NCBI GenBank assembly: GCA_007126035.1
Contig: SLCC01000015.1
Location: 36,254 to 100,253, forward strand
Direction of reading: 5' to 3'
Length of the DNA: 64,000 nt
Source: Gemmatimonadota bacterium
GTDB lineage: Bacteria > Gemmatimonadota > Gemmatimonadetes > Longimicrobiales > RSA9
Shown: positions 15,701 through 24,654 of the stretch, piece after piece
How the letters are laid out: each line of letters opens with the position of its first letter
Position numbering within the stretch: the first letter of the stretch is position 1
The notes under the pieces: model-generated
Told to the model about the DNA's origin: nothing
Database searches by the model: none
What the model saw: the letters and a program-made list of their open reading frames with translations, nothing else
Program-made: the position numbers and the translations under genes

Positions 15701-16513
15701 CTACCTCACACCTCTCAACACCGCGTGAGCGTAGCCGTTGTCGGGGTCTCCGCCGGCAGCCAGCACCGAGTCCACCGTTCCGGGGCCACGGTTGTACGCG
15801 AGGAGCGCCAGCCACAGGTCGCCGTCGTAGCGCTCGATCATCTGGCGGAGGTATCGGAAGCCGAGGCGGAGGTTGGTTTCCCGGTCGAAGAGGTCGGCGT
15901 ACCGTAGGGACGGGTCCAGTTCGAACGCGGTGGGCGGCATCAGCTGAGCGAGGCCCACGGCGCCCACCGGACTGATAGCCCGGCGGTGGAAACCGCTCTC
16001 GACGCGGACGAGTTGGAAGGCGACAGCGGGATCGATCCCTTCCGAAAGGGCTATGTCGGTGATAGAGGCTGCCAGGTCGGCGGGAATCGAGTAGCGGGCG
16101 GAATAGCCGAGGATCTCCTGGACCCGGTTCAACTCCAGCCGTACGAGCTCCAACTCGCCCTGTCGGGCGTGGAGCGTCAGCCTGGCTTGTTCCGTCTCGT
16201 GGTGCAGCCGTGTCAGCCGGGTCCCGTCCGAGCTCGCGGCGAGCTGCAGGCCCAGCAGGAAGGCGATGCCCATGAGGATCGCCTGACGCATCGGAGAGTG
16301 GAATATGGCCCAGAGGCCCCGAAGCTTGCGGCGCGCTCTGTCCCGCCGCTCCGCTTCCCATGCTGCCAGCGTCCCGGAGATAGAGGTACGAGACCGCGCC
16401 GCTCCGGCTCCTGGAGCCGATGCCTTTCGCCCTTCGGCCTGCCTCGCCAGCTCACGGAGAAGCTGGGTGCGGGTGGGCTTGTTCGTGCCGTCCGAGGATA
16501 ATCCCGGTGTCAT
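15701..16513 (-). CDS. membrane-anchored SLT-type lytic transglycosylase
   Basis: 270 residues: a cytoplasmic basic N-terminus of about 75 residues, one membrane helix (AILMGIAFLLGLQLAA), a coiled-coil stretch (HHETEQARLTLHARQGELELVRLELNRV in outline), then the SLT goose-lysozyme domain at about 145-265 with catalytic Glu in VRVESGF and motifs GAVGLAQLMP and LLAYNRGPGTV. The inside-anchored topology makes it an inner-membrane-tethered wall hydrolase. GGAGG precedes the ATG. Second lytic transglycosylase within 3 kb. Confidence 0.9.
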   Translation of the reverse strand: MTPGLSSDGTNKPTRTQLLRELARQAEGRKASAPGAGAARSRTSISGTLAAWEAERRDRARRKLRGLWAIFHSPMRQAILMGIAFLLGLQLAASSDGTRLTRLHHETEQARLTLHARQGELELVRLELNRVQEILGYSARYSIPADLAASITDIALSEGIDPAVAFQLVRVESGFHRRAISPVGAVGLAQLMPPTAFELDPSLRYADLFDRETNLRLGFRYLRQMIERYDGDLWLALLAYNRGPGTVDSVLAAGGDPDNGYAHAVLRGVR

Positions 16514-16688
16514 GATCAGCCTCCACGTATGGGTTCCTGACCGGAAGCGCTGGGGACCCGCAGTCGGCAGCAGGGGGGCGTGGTCACCCTGTCTGGATTA
16601 ACCATACAGGTGCAAAGATAACCCTGAATCGGTGGGCTGCGGAACCCATCTCCTCAAGAGCTTGCGGTTCTGGGGGTTGCGAGCGTGT

Positions 16689-17840
16689 TCAGGAGCGAAG
16701 GGCTGTGCTGATGCCGGCCAGCAGCCAGCCCAGGGTCAGTTGGGGGTTGGCGTTGATGCGACCCGCGTCTCTGGCCGTATCGACCAGTGCCAGTGCCACA
16801 GGGAGGCGGTCGGGTCGGAGCTGCCCTGCCATGGCCTCGAGTGTGTCCAGCGCGTCCAGCGCCACCACCTGGTCGTGGGCGCCGGCAGCGACGGCGGCCA
16901 GGTCACGGAGCCAAATGGCCATTGCGTCCAGTGTGTCGGCGAAGCTCCCCCTGGCACCGAAAGGTTTCTGTGCGAGGGCAATGGCGAGTCTTCGCTCGGG
17001 GCCGGGGTCGAGGGTGCTCCGTATCCACTCCAGTGCGCTACTGCGGATGGTCTGGGCGTGCGTGGGCTCCCCGTCTCTCGAGACGAACGAGAGAGCGGCC
17101 CGTATCGAGCCGCGGCCGAGTCTGGCCAGGACTGCGGCGTCTGGTCGGGGGACGTCCGCCCGCTCGTGCAGGAAGGTAGCTATCTCGTCGACCGAGAAGC
17201 TCGTGAGTCGTACCGGCAGGAGTCTCGACCGGATGGTGGGCACGAGAGCTTCGGGGTCTCTGGCCGTCAGGATGAACACGGTAGCGGGTGGCGGTTCCTC
17301 CAGGATCTTGAGGAGGGCATTGGCCGCTTCCTCGCTGGCCTCCTGTGAAACCAGGAGCTCGGCGTCTCCGATGATGAACACCTGCCTGCTGGCCATGGCC
17401 GGCCGCGTGACGCCTAGTTGCCGGATGGTGCGGACCTGTGCGATGTACAGCCCCGCCGGCTCGTCCGTGTCGGCCAGGTACAAGGGATCGCCCCGGCGTT
17501 CTGCCAGCGCCGCGAAGCGCGCCTCTTCGAGGGCTGCGGCCAGCTTCTCTGGCCCCGCAGTTCCTTTGGGTCGAGGCAGAGGGAAGAACCAGTGAATGTC
17601 AGGGTGCTGGAGGTCCAGGGCCAGGCGGCACCCCCGACAACGACCGCACGGTCCGCCCGGTTCGGGCCGCTGACAGACCAGGAGGCGGGCTAGCCAGCGC
17701 GCCAGGCTCTGGCGTCCCACACCCGGCATTCCGTGGATGAGGATGGAGCCCGGCAGGTCGTCCCGTTCGACGGCGGCGGCGAGTCCGAGTCGAACGTCAT
17801 CGTGGCCGAAGACCTCGGTGGTCAGCGCGGTTGCAGCCAT
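16689..17840 (-). CDS. holB: DNA polymerase III delta-prime subunit
   Basis: Clamp-loader subunit that helps place the sliding clamp on DNA. 383 residues with the AAA+ fold: the P-loop is degenerate (HGMPGVGRQSLA, lacking the GK), as expected for the non-hydrolysing delta-prime subunit, and a zinc module CxxxxxxxxCxxCxxC (CQRPEPGGPCGRCRGC) follows. Sensor-like ANALLKILEEPP is typical of the family. The start overlaps the envC-like gene by 19 bases, so it is the last gene of the ftsE-ftsX-envC-holB transcript. In many bacteria holB follows tmk; no tmk is seen here. Confidence 0.92.
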   Translation of the reverse strand: MAATALTTEVFGHDDVRLGLAAAVERDDLPGSILIHGMPGVGRQSLARWLARLLVCQRPEPGGPCGRCRGCRLALDLQHPDIHWFFPLPRPKGTAGPEKLAAALEEARFAALAERRGDPLYLADTDEPAGLYIAQVRTIRQLGVTRPAMASRQVFIIGDAELLVSQEASEEAANALLKILEEPPPATVFILTARDPEALVPTIRSRLLPVRLTSFSVDEIATFLHERADVPRPDAAVLARLGRGSIRAALSFVSRDGEPTHAQTIRSSALEWIRSTLDPGPERRLAIALAQKPFGARGSFADTLDAMAIWLRDLAAVAAGAHDQVVALDALDTLEAMAGQLRPDRLPVALALVDTARDAGRINANPQLTLGWLLAGISTALRS

Positions 17841-19141
17841 GGCAGCGGGTCAACGGGAACGGGTGTCCGGTCACGGACTGGTGCATGGATCTGGAGGTAC
17901 AGGTGCGAGCCCTCCTCCGGGCCTCGCCCTACGGTGCCCAACAGGTGGCCCGCCGGCACGTCCTGACCCTCGCGCACGCGGATCTCGCCCAGGTACAGGT
18001 AGAGGGAGTAATAGCCGCCGCCGTGGCTCAGGACCACGCCTGGTCCGAAGCCTTCCATAGGTCGCGCCACCACTACCGTTCCGCCGCCCACGGCGTGGAC
18101 GGATGTGCCGGGCGCCGCCGAGATGCCGATCCCGTTGCGCCTCAAGGTCACGCCGCCGGGTCGGCGGTCCGGGCCGAAGCGGTACAGGAGTTGGCCGTCG
18201 ACCGGCCACCGGAGCTGGCCCAGGTTCTCGGCGGACAGGGTCGTCACCGCTTCCTCTACGCCAGCGGCGGCCCGTCTTCGCTCCAGCTCCAGGCGGCGCC
18301 TCTCCATCTCTTCGATTAGCGTCGTCAGGCGGCGTTCGTCGCTGGCCAGCTGCTGGATCCGCCGTTCTGCCTGCGTCACCTGCCCACGGACATCCCTCAG
18401 TGCCTCTGCCCTCGATTCTTCGAGTTCCTGGAGCTGGGCGAACTCCGTGAGCTTCTCGGCCCGCAGGTATTCCAATTGGGCGAGGTTGTGCTGGAGCTCG
18501 TGCTCCTGAGATGTCAGCTTTCGTTCGAGCGCGCCTATCTCCTCGAGCAGGAGCCGGTCGTGCACGGAGATGAGGTGCAGGTACTTGTAGCGGTTCAGGA
18601 GGTCGCTGAAGCTCTCGGCGCTGAGCAGGACACGAACCGAGTGGAGCGGGCCCTGCTTGTAGATGGCACGGAGGCGCTGACCCAGCACCACGTTTCGCTC
18701 ACGCAGCCGGTCCCGGCTCTGGACGAGCTGCTGACTGATCTCCGCCACGTTGGCCGTGAGCGTGGTCGTCTGGTAGTCCAGCTCCGCCAGCGCCTCCGCC
18801 GATGCCTCGACCTGTCGCTCTATGTTGCTGAGCTCGACCGAGATATCACGGGCCCGCCCCTCCAGCTCGCCCATGGATCGCTGGAGCCGCGCCCGTTCCG
18901 CCCGGATCTCTTCGAGCCGTGTCTGGCTGGCCCGGATCTGCTGCTGCACCGTATCCTGCTGGGAGGCAAGCCCTCCCGGAGGGATCAGGGACAGCAAGAC
19001 GGCGGCCGCTGCCAACGACCCCCGCCGCCAGCGGCTCGATCCGGGCGGGCATGGTGCCGGTCCGGTCAGGCCGGTGCGGCCGGCCACAGTGCGGCGTGGC
19101 CGGAGCGGATCCAGTGACGAAACGGCTGAGCTACTGCTCAT
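17822..19141 (-). CDS. envC: EnvC-like murein hydrolase activator (degenerate LytM)
   Basis: 439 residues: signal segment near 40-60, long coiled coil at about 62-290, and a C-terminal LytM/M23 domain (about 310-430). Active M23 enzymes keep HxxxD...HxH zinc ligands; here the matching places read RRNGIGIS, YSLYLYLG and GSHLYLQIHAP, so most ligands are gone. That is the hallmark of EnvC, which activates amidases rather than cutting wall itself. It overlaps ftsX by 4 bases, matching its known control by FtsEX, whose ATP cycle releases EnvC autoinhibition at the division site. Confidence 0.88.
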   Translation of the reverse strand: MSSSSAVSSLDPLRPRRTVAGRTGLTGPAPCPPGSSRWRRGSLAAAAVLLSLIPPGGLASQQDTVQQQIRASQTRLEEIRAERARLQRSMGELEGRARDISVELSNIERQVEASAEALAELDYQTTTLTANVAEISQQLVQSRDRLRERNVVLGQRLRAIYKQGPLHSVRVLLSAESFSDLLNRYKYLHLISVHDRLLLEEIGALERKLTSQEHELQHNLAQLEYLRAEKLTEFAQLQELEESRAEALRDVRGQVTQAERRIQQLASDERRLTTLIEEMERRRLELERRRAAAGVEEAVTTLSAENLGQLRWPVDGQLLYRFGPDRRPGGVTLRRNGIGISAAPGTSVHAVGGGTVVVARPMEGFGPGVVLSHGGGYYSLYLYLGEIRVREGQDVPAGHLLGTVGRGPEEGSHLYLQIHAPVRDRTPVPVDPLPWLQPR

Positions 19142-19995
19142 ATCTCCTGCAGGTGACGGTGCACGGCCACCGCACTGGCCACCATGCCGAACACCGAGCC
19201 GATCACTATCCCCGTCACTATCCAGAGGTCCGGTATCCAGACCAGATCGACCACCGCGTCGGACAGGAGACGGAACACGATGAAGGTGGCCGGCAGGGCC
19301 AGGAGCGAGCCGGCGGCGCCGGCCATGAGGCCTTCCAGCAGGAATGGTCTCCGGATGAAGCTGTTGGTGGCGCCTACCAACCTCATGATGCGGATCTCCT
19401 CGCGCCTGGCGAACACGGCCAGGCGGATGGCGGCGCCGATGATCAACGCCGCCACCGCGGCGAATGCGATGCCCACCACGACGGAAGCCGCGGCGGCCAC
19501 ACGTCTCAGGAGGTAGACCTTGTCGAGCCAGTCCTGGCCATAGCGCACGTCCTCGACCACGGGATAGTCGCCCAGGGCGGCGGCCACGCGGTGCACGGCC
19601 TCGGCGGACCGCTGGCCGGAGTGGAGGGTCACCTCGATGGAGGCGGGGAAGGGATTGGTCTCCAGGCCCGTGAAGACAGCCTCGAAGTCGCGGAGCTGGA
19701 TGCGGGCCAGCTCCAGGGCCTGACGCCGGGTTATGTGGATCACATCCCGGACGTGGGGCAGACCGGCTACATTGGCCCGCAGCGCCTCGATTTCTGCGTG
19801 CGATGCGTCATCCCTCAGGTACGCCACCACCTCGACCCGCGCTTCCACCTGGTCCAGCACGATCTGGATGTTGTGGGCGGCCACGCCGAACAGACCCAGC
19901 ACGAAGACGGACAGGGCGATCATGGCTACTGACAGGCCGGTGAGGAGTGGCGCGCGTCGGAACCCGGCAAGTGCCTCGCGTATCGCGTGCATCAC
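19138..19995 (-). CDS. ftsX: cell-division ABC transporter permease-like FtsX
   Basis: 285 residues with the FtsX plan: a first membrane helix (LLTGLSVAMIALSVFVLGLFG), an extracellular domain at about 45-165 (RVEVVAYLRDDASHAEIEAL) that contacts the EnvC coiled coil, then three further helices near 172, 222 and 256. It moves conformational change from FtsE ATP hydrolysis to the periplasmic wall-hydrolase activator rather than transporting a substrate. Starts overlap: 4 bases with ftsE upstream and 4 with envC downstream. Confidence 0.95.
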   Translation of the reverse strand: MMHAIREALAGFRRAPLLTGLSVAMIALSVFVLGLFGVAAHNIQIVLDQVEARVEVVAYLRDDASHAEIEALRANVAGLPHVRDVIHITRRQALELARIQLRDFEAVFTGLETNPFPASIEVTLHSGQRSAEAVHRVAAALGDYPVVEDVRYGQDWLDKVYLLRRVAAAASVVVGIAFAAVAALIIGAAIRLAVFARREEIRIMRLVGATNSFIRRPFLLEGLMAGAAGSLLALPATFIVFRLLSDAVVDLVWIPDLWIVTGIVIGSVFGMVASAVAVHRHLQEI

Positions 19996-20669
19996 GCTTG
20001 CTCCTGTTGCGAGTCGTAGACGACCTTGCCGTGCTCCAGCTCCATGGTCCGCACACCGACACTTCGCCGCAGGATCTGGGCATCGTGAGTGGCGATCAGC
20101 ACAGCGGTACCCGCGGCGTTGATGTCGCGGAAGAGCTCGTGGATCCCTCGGGTCGCCCGCTCGTCCAGATTGCCCGTCGGCTCATCCGCGAGGAGCAGGA
20201 TCGGCTCGTTGGCCAGCGCTCGCGCCACGGCCACCCTCTGTTGTTCGCCGCCTGAAAGCTCCGCCGGGTGCGCCTGCGCTTTGGCCGCGAGCCCTACCCG
20301 GGCCAGCAGACGGCCGACCTTGGCGCGGATCACGGCGGGTCTCGCTCCGGTCACCTCGAGGGCGAAGGCCACGTTCTCTGCGGCTGTCCGGTCCGGGAGC
20401 AGGCGGAAGTCCTGGAACACGTAGCCGATCTTGCGACGGAGCATCGACACGTCCTTCGGTCGCAGTCGCCGTGTGTCGTAGCCGTTGACCCTGACCTCCC
20501 CCTCCGTGGGCATGTCGGCCACGTGCACGAGGCGCAGGATCGTAGTCTTGCCGGCACCGCTGTGCCCGGTGAGGAAGACGAATTCCCCTTTGCGGATGCT
20601 CAATGTGACCCCGTCGAGGGCCCGGCCCACCCGCGGGAATTCCCGGCTGACGTTCTGGAAGTGGATCAT
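19992..20669 (-). CDS. ftsE: cell-division ATP-binding protein FtsE
   Basis: 225-residue ABC ATPase with all motifs: Walker A GHSGAGKTT, Q-loop VFQDFRLL, signature LSGGEQQRVAVARA, Walker B LLLADEPTGNLD and switch His in IATHDAQ. Together with FtsX and the EnvC-like protein it couples division to septal peptidoglycan splitting. It overlaps pdxA by 4 bases on the upstream side, so its expression depends on the pdxA/surA transcript unless an internal promoter exists. Confidence 0.96.
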   Translation of the reverse strand: MIHFQNVSREFPRVGRALDGVTLSIRKGEFVFLTGHSGAGKTTILRLVHVADMPTEGEVRVNGYDTRRLRPKDVSMLRRKIGYVFQDFRLLPDRTAAENVAFALEVTGARPAVIRAKVGRLLARVGLAAKAQAHPAELSGGEQQRVAVARALANEPILLLADEPTGNLDERATRGIHELFRDINAAGTAVLIATHDAQILRRSVGVRTMELEHGKVVYDSQQEQA

Positions 20670-21592
20670 TCCATTGGTACCCGTCGAGGTCGGGCCGCGA
20701 GACCGGCGGCGAGCCTCAGAGCCTCCTGCATCGAGGATGGATCAGCGCGACCCTGTCCGGCTATGTCGAGTGCGGTCCCGTGGTCCGGGGATGTACGGAT
20801 GAACGGCAGTCCCAGCGTCACGTTCACTCCGGCACCGAAGCTTACTGTCTTGAACACCGCCATGCCAACATCATGGTAGGGGGAGATGACCGCGTCGAAC
20901 TCGCCGGCGATGGCCCGGCCGAACACGGTGTCGGCGGGAAGCGGCCCGACGACGCGGACGTCCAGCCGCAGCAACTGCTCAATGGCCGGTGTGAAGACGC
21001 TGGCCTCTTCATGCCCGAACAGGCCGCCATCGGAGGCGTGAGGGTTCAGGGCGCAGAGCGCTATCCGTGGCTCCCCGATGTTCCACAGGTCCTTGAGGCC
21101 GGAGGCGGTCAGCAGGGTCTGGGAGACCAGCCGCTCGACGGTCAGCGTCTGCGGCACCGAAGACAGAGGGATGTGAATGGTCGCCAGGTTGACCCTGAGC
21201 GCGCCTCCCACGCGGGTCCGCTCCGCGGCCATCAGCATGGCCACTTCCGGGGCCGACGTCAGCGCCTGCAGCATTTCCGTGTGGCCCGGGTAGGGGTAGC
21301 CGGCGGCGGCCAGCGCCGTCTTGTCGATGGGCGCGGTAACGATGCCGTCGACCTCGCCGTCCAGTGCCAGCGTTACCGCCCGTTCGATGGCAGCGCCAGC
21401 GAGTCGGCCTGCCTCCGCCTCGTCACCCCCGTCCCAGTGCCCCACGTTCAGGTCGGGCTCCACCCCGGTCCCGGACGGCCCGACGATCACCAGGTTGGCG
21501 GGGGGCGCCTCCAGCGCCGCCGCTGTCACCTCGGGGCCTATGCCCCTGGGATCCCCCAGGGTGACGCCAAGTCTAGGTGGGGCCCGGGTCAT
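20666..21592 (-). CDS. pdxA: 4-hydroxythreonine-4-phosphate dehydrogenase
   Basis: Oxidises 4-phosphohydroxy-L-threonine in the DXP-dependent pyridoxal phosphate pathway. 308 residues with the family opening GVTLGDPRGIGPEV and the three zinc histidines in GHTEML, SPYHDVGM and PDHGTALDIAG. Residues before DPRGIGPE differ slightly from the more usual DPxGIGPE, still acceptable. Lies between surA and ftsE, a common pairing of surA with pdxA also seen in proteobacteria. Confidence 0.94.
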   Translation of the reverse strand: MTRAPPRLGVTLGDPRGIGPEVTAAALEAPPANLVIVGPSGTGVEPDLNVGHWDGGDEAEAGRLAGAAIERAVTLALDGEVDGIVTAPIDKTALAAAGYPYPGHTEMLQALTSAPEVAMLMAAERTRVGGALRVNLATIHIPLSSVPQTLTVERLVSQTLLTASGLKDLWNIGEPRIALCALNPHASDGGLFGHEEASVFTPAIEQLLRLDVRVVGPLPADTVFGRAIAGEFDAVISPYHDVGMAVFKTVSFGAGVNVTLGLPFIRTSPDHGTALDIAGQGRADPSSMQEALRLAAGLAARPRRVPME

Positions 21593-21615
21593 CAGGCGCG
21601 ACGAGGCTCAGACCG

Positions 21616-22917
21616 TCACAGACGGATGTCGATGTAGGTGCGGCGTCGGAGCTCGCCGATGATCTCGTTCACGAGCTTGTCCTGCTGGAGGTACTGCCGG
21701 ACCTGTTCGCGAAGGTCCCTGTCCTCGGCGGTGTAGCGCCCTTCGGCCACCACCCGATTCACCCGCACCACGGCGTACGTCTCCCTGGCACCAGGCATCC
21801 TGAACGGTCCGACCACCTGCCCGGTGGCTGCGCCGCGTAGCTCGGTCCGGTAGGGCGCGGGCAGGGAATCCTGCGGGATCGGTCCGACACGTACCTCTTC
21901 GGAAGGCGGATGATTGGCCAGCTTCCGCACACTGTCCGCAGGCACACCCTCTTGCAGCGCCCTTGCCGCCTCGGTAGCCCGCTCGTGCGTACGCGCCTCC
22001 TCCGCCGGGGTGATCTCGGGACTGATCAGTATGTGACGGGCCTGGCGCTCGGCCCCCCTGATCCGGTCCACTCGGATGATGTGGAAGCCGAAGGAAGTCT
22101 CCACCACAGGGCTTATCTCACCGGTCCGGAGCGCGAACGCTACCCGCTCGAACTCCGGTACCATCCGCCCGCGCCGGAACCAGCCCAGCTCTCCGCCCCG
22201 TTCCCTGCTCCCCGGGTCGGCGGAATGTCGCCGGGCCAGAAGGGCGAAGTCCTCGCCCGCCACCAGCCTCTGGCGGATGCTCTCCGCCTCTTCCCACGCC
22301 GCCTGTCGCGCCTCCTCCGACGCCCTGGGCGGGACCACCACCTGGTCGAACTCTATGGTGGCCGGACGCGTCCCCAGCTCGTCGGCCCGCTCGTCGAGGA
22401 ATGCCCTGATCTCGGCGTCCGTGACCGGTGGCGGACGTCGGTCGCGCTGGACGGTGGCCATGTACTGCCGCTGGATGGCCGCCCTGCGGAGTCCGCGCTC
22501 TGCGATCCGCCGATAGGCGTCCAGCGACATACCCTCCCGCGTGAGAGCCTGCTCGAAGGCGGCGCGGCCGCCGAACCGGCGCTCCTGCTCAGCTATGGCC
22601 GCGTCCACCTGGGACCTGATCTCCTCGGGAGCCACGATGACGGAATCCCGGTGGGCGGCCTGGAGGATCAGCATCTCGGTGATCAGGCCATCCAGCTCCT
22701 GCCGCTGGAGTGCCTCGAGCGCCTGCGGGTCAGTGGGCACGACCTCGCCGAACGCCCGACGTCGCTCGATCTGCTCCTTCAGCTCCGATTCCAGGATCAC
22801 GCTGTCGCCCACCACGGCCACCACCCGATCGATCAGGTCGGCCTGTGGGACGGCCTGAGCATGGAGGACGGAGGGTGCCAGAAGCACCAGGGCGACAACG
22901 GCTGCGAATGACTTCAT
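21616..22917 (-). CDS. surA: SurA-like periplasmic peptidyl-prolyl isomerase/chaperone
   Basis: 433 residues from ATG 22917 (an in-frame ATG at 22926 is equally possible): signal peptide MKSFAAVVALVLLAPSVLHAQA, N-terminal SurA chaperone region (VVAVVGDSVILESELKEQI), a parvulin domain at about 180-275 (GEDFALLARRHSADPGSRERGG, GFHIIRVDRI) and a second, more divergent parvulin-like part. SurA guides outer-membrane beta-barrel proteins across the periplasm, which is good evidence for an outer membrane. Followed 23 bases later by pdxA, as in E. coli. Confidence 0.9.
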   Translation of the reverse strand: MKSFAAVVALVLLAPSVLHAQAVPQADLIDRVVAVVGDSVILESELKEQIERRRAFGEVVPTDPQALEALQRQELDGLITEMLILQAAHRDSVIVAPEEIRSQVDAAIAEQERRFGGRAAFEQALTREGMSLDAYRRIAERGLRRAAIQRQYMATVQRDRRPPPVTDAEIRAFLDERADELGTRPATIEFDQVVVPPRASEEARQAAWEEAESIRQRLVAGEDFALLARRHSADPGSRERGGELGWFRRGRMVPEFERVAFALRTGEISPVVETSFGFHIIRVDRIRGAERQARHILISPEITPAEEARTHERATEAARALQEGVPADSVRKLANHPPSEEVRVGPIPQDSLPAPYRTELRGAATGQVVGPFRMPGARETYAVVRVNRVVAEGRYTAEDRDLREQVRQYLQQDKLVNEIIGELRRRTYIDIRL

Positions 22918-23117
22918 GCTGTCCATCTTCTGCTGGGAACGTGACAGGCAGGCTGGATCGCCGACCAGCCTCGTCCCTAATATCCCCGCCGGGCTCGGGA
23001 GTTCCTCCCGTGTCCCGCTGCCGACCCCGATCCCCATGGGGCCGGTAGCGGGTGAGGCATCACCGCCGCGTTCCGGTTCCGCCGGCGGCTGAGGGACCGG
23101 GCAAGGCCTACTCTAGG

Positions 23118-24536
23118 TCAGGGATCTATGTCAGGGAGCGGGAGGTCCGTGCCCGGCGGTATAGGCCTCAGCTCCTGGTCTGCCTTCTGCTCGCGCTTCG
23201 TCTCCGCCCGCTGGACGACAGTGGGGAACGTTCGCTCGTGGATCCGCCAGTCCGCCTGCTGACGCAGCACGTAGGGCAGGCCGCCCAGGGGGAGCAGGCC
23301 CTGCTCACCGGCAAGGATGCCTGCCATGAATGTCGTCACCCGCCGCTCCACTGCCTGGGAGCGGGTCTCCCCCTCCTGCAGCTCGCCGACGAGCCCGGCG
23401 AACTCGGCAACCTCGATGATCTCCTCCCGGATGAGCGCGGCAACGGAGTCCCGCTCCTCCTGGGGCACGTTGATGCCGCGACTACGGGCATCATCGAGGA
23501 CCAGCTGGTTCGTCGCCACGTCCATCAGCAGGGCCTCGATCTGCTCATCGCCAGCCGTCTCGAACTGGGCCCGCTGCTGGGGCTGCATGCGCTGGGTGAA
23601 CTTCACGAAGTCGCCAGCCGTCAGGGCGCCGCCCTGCCACGTGACCAGTTGTCTGGCCGCGGCCCGAGAGGCCAGCCTCGGCGTCGGTCGCACCGCCAGG
23701 TTCCGGGCCGCCTCCGCGGCGCCCTTCTCCGTGCGCATACCTGCTGGTCCGGTGAGCCCATCCACATACTCCGACAGCGACTGCTGGCGCCGATCCTCCG
23801 CCACTCGACGCCGGAACTCCTCACGCTGCTCGTCGAACGCGGGCGTCTCCCTTTCGTCCACCTTGATGATGTGGAGACCGAACAGAGTCTCCGTCACCTC
23901 GCTGACCTGGCCGGGCTGGAGCCGGAAAGCCGCCTGCTCGAACTGGGGGACCATCATGCCCGGCTCGAACCAGCCCAGGTCACCGCCCTGTGGGGCGCTG
24001 CCGGGATCTTCGCTGTAGCGACGGGCAAGCTCGCTGAAGTCTTCGCCCTCGATGGCCCGCTGGCGCAGGTCGTCCGCCTCTTGCTGCACCCGCTCCCTCT
24101 GGGCGGGCGACGCGTCGTCAGGGTAGCGGAGGAGGATGTGGCGTGCCCGGACCCGGCCCGTCGCCTGCTCCTCGAACAGGCGCCGGAGCTCGGCCTCGTC
24201 CATCACCGTGTCCTGGGTCACTACCTGCTCGCGCAACTCCATGAAGATGCGCTGCTCCGTGTAGGGCTCGACCAAGGGGTCCAGGTCCAGACCTGCCAGG
24301 GCCAGGTCACGAGACAGCACATCGGCCAGGAGCGTATAGTCCACCCACAGATCCGCGATGGACGCCGTCACCTCGGTGCTCGCCGGGATCCCTGGGTTCT
24401 CCGCCAGCATGTCGACCGTACCATCGACGGTCAGTTCGTACTGCCCTGCGCGGGCTACGGTGCCGGTGTGCGCGCCAATGGCATCGCAGGCCGTCACGGT
24501 CACCAGCAACAGGACCAGTGGAAGGAATCGCTTCAT
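23118..24536 (-). CDS. PpiC/PrsA-like parvulin lipoprotein
   Basis: 472 residues from ATG 24536, with AGGAGA upstream; the track start at 24782 is too early. Lipobox LLLVTVTAC with the lipidated Cys near residue 18-19 predicts an anchored lipoprotein. An N-terminal SurA_N-like helical part precedes a single clear parvulin domain (RVRARHILLRYPDD, GEDFSELARRYSEDPGSAPQGGD, GLHIIKVDE). A C-terminal helical region of about 180 residues lacks a family match. Probably a second periplasmic folding factor beside SurA, on the same strand 79 bases or more apart. Confidence 0.88.
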   Translation of the reverse strand: MKRFLPLVLLLVTVTACDAIGAHTGTVARAGQYELTVDGTVDMLAENPGIPASTEVTASIADLWVDYTLLADVLSRDLALAGLDLDPLVEPYTEQRIFMELREQVVTQDTVMDEAELRRLFEEQATGRVRARHILLRYPDDASPAQRERVQQEADDLRQRAIEGEDFSELARRYSEDPGSAPQGGDLGWFEPGMMVPQFEQAAFRLQPGQVSEVTETLFGLHIIKVDERETPAFDEQREEFRRRVAEDRRQQSLSEYVDGLTGPAGMRTEKGAAEAARNLAVRPTPRLASRAAARQLVTWQGGALTAGDFVKFTQRMQPQQRAQFETAGDEQIEALLMDVATNQLVLDDARSRGINVPQEERDSVAALIREEIIEVAEFAGLVGELQEGETRSQAVERRVTTFMAGILAGEQGLLPLGGLPYVLRQQADWRIHERTFPTVVQRAETKREQKADQELRPIPPGTDLPLPDIDP

Positions 24537-24654
24537 CGTCTCTCCTGGAATATCACGGGACGCGCTCAAGATACCGGAGCCGTCACGCCGGTACAACCCG
24601 AGTGCGTCCTGCAAGTTCCTGGTCGTGGGGGCGTCGGCGGCCCCCGTCGGCAGG

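Noticed and set aside
17822-18200. Active M23 endopeptidase reading of the EnvC-like protein
   Set aside because: Most zinc ligands are replaced, so it is better explained as an activator.
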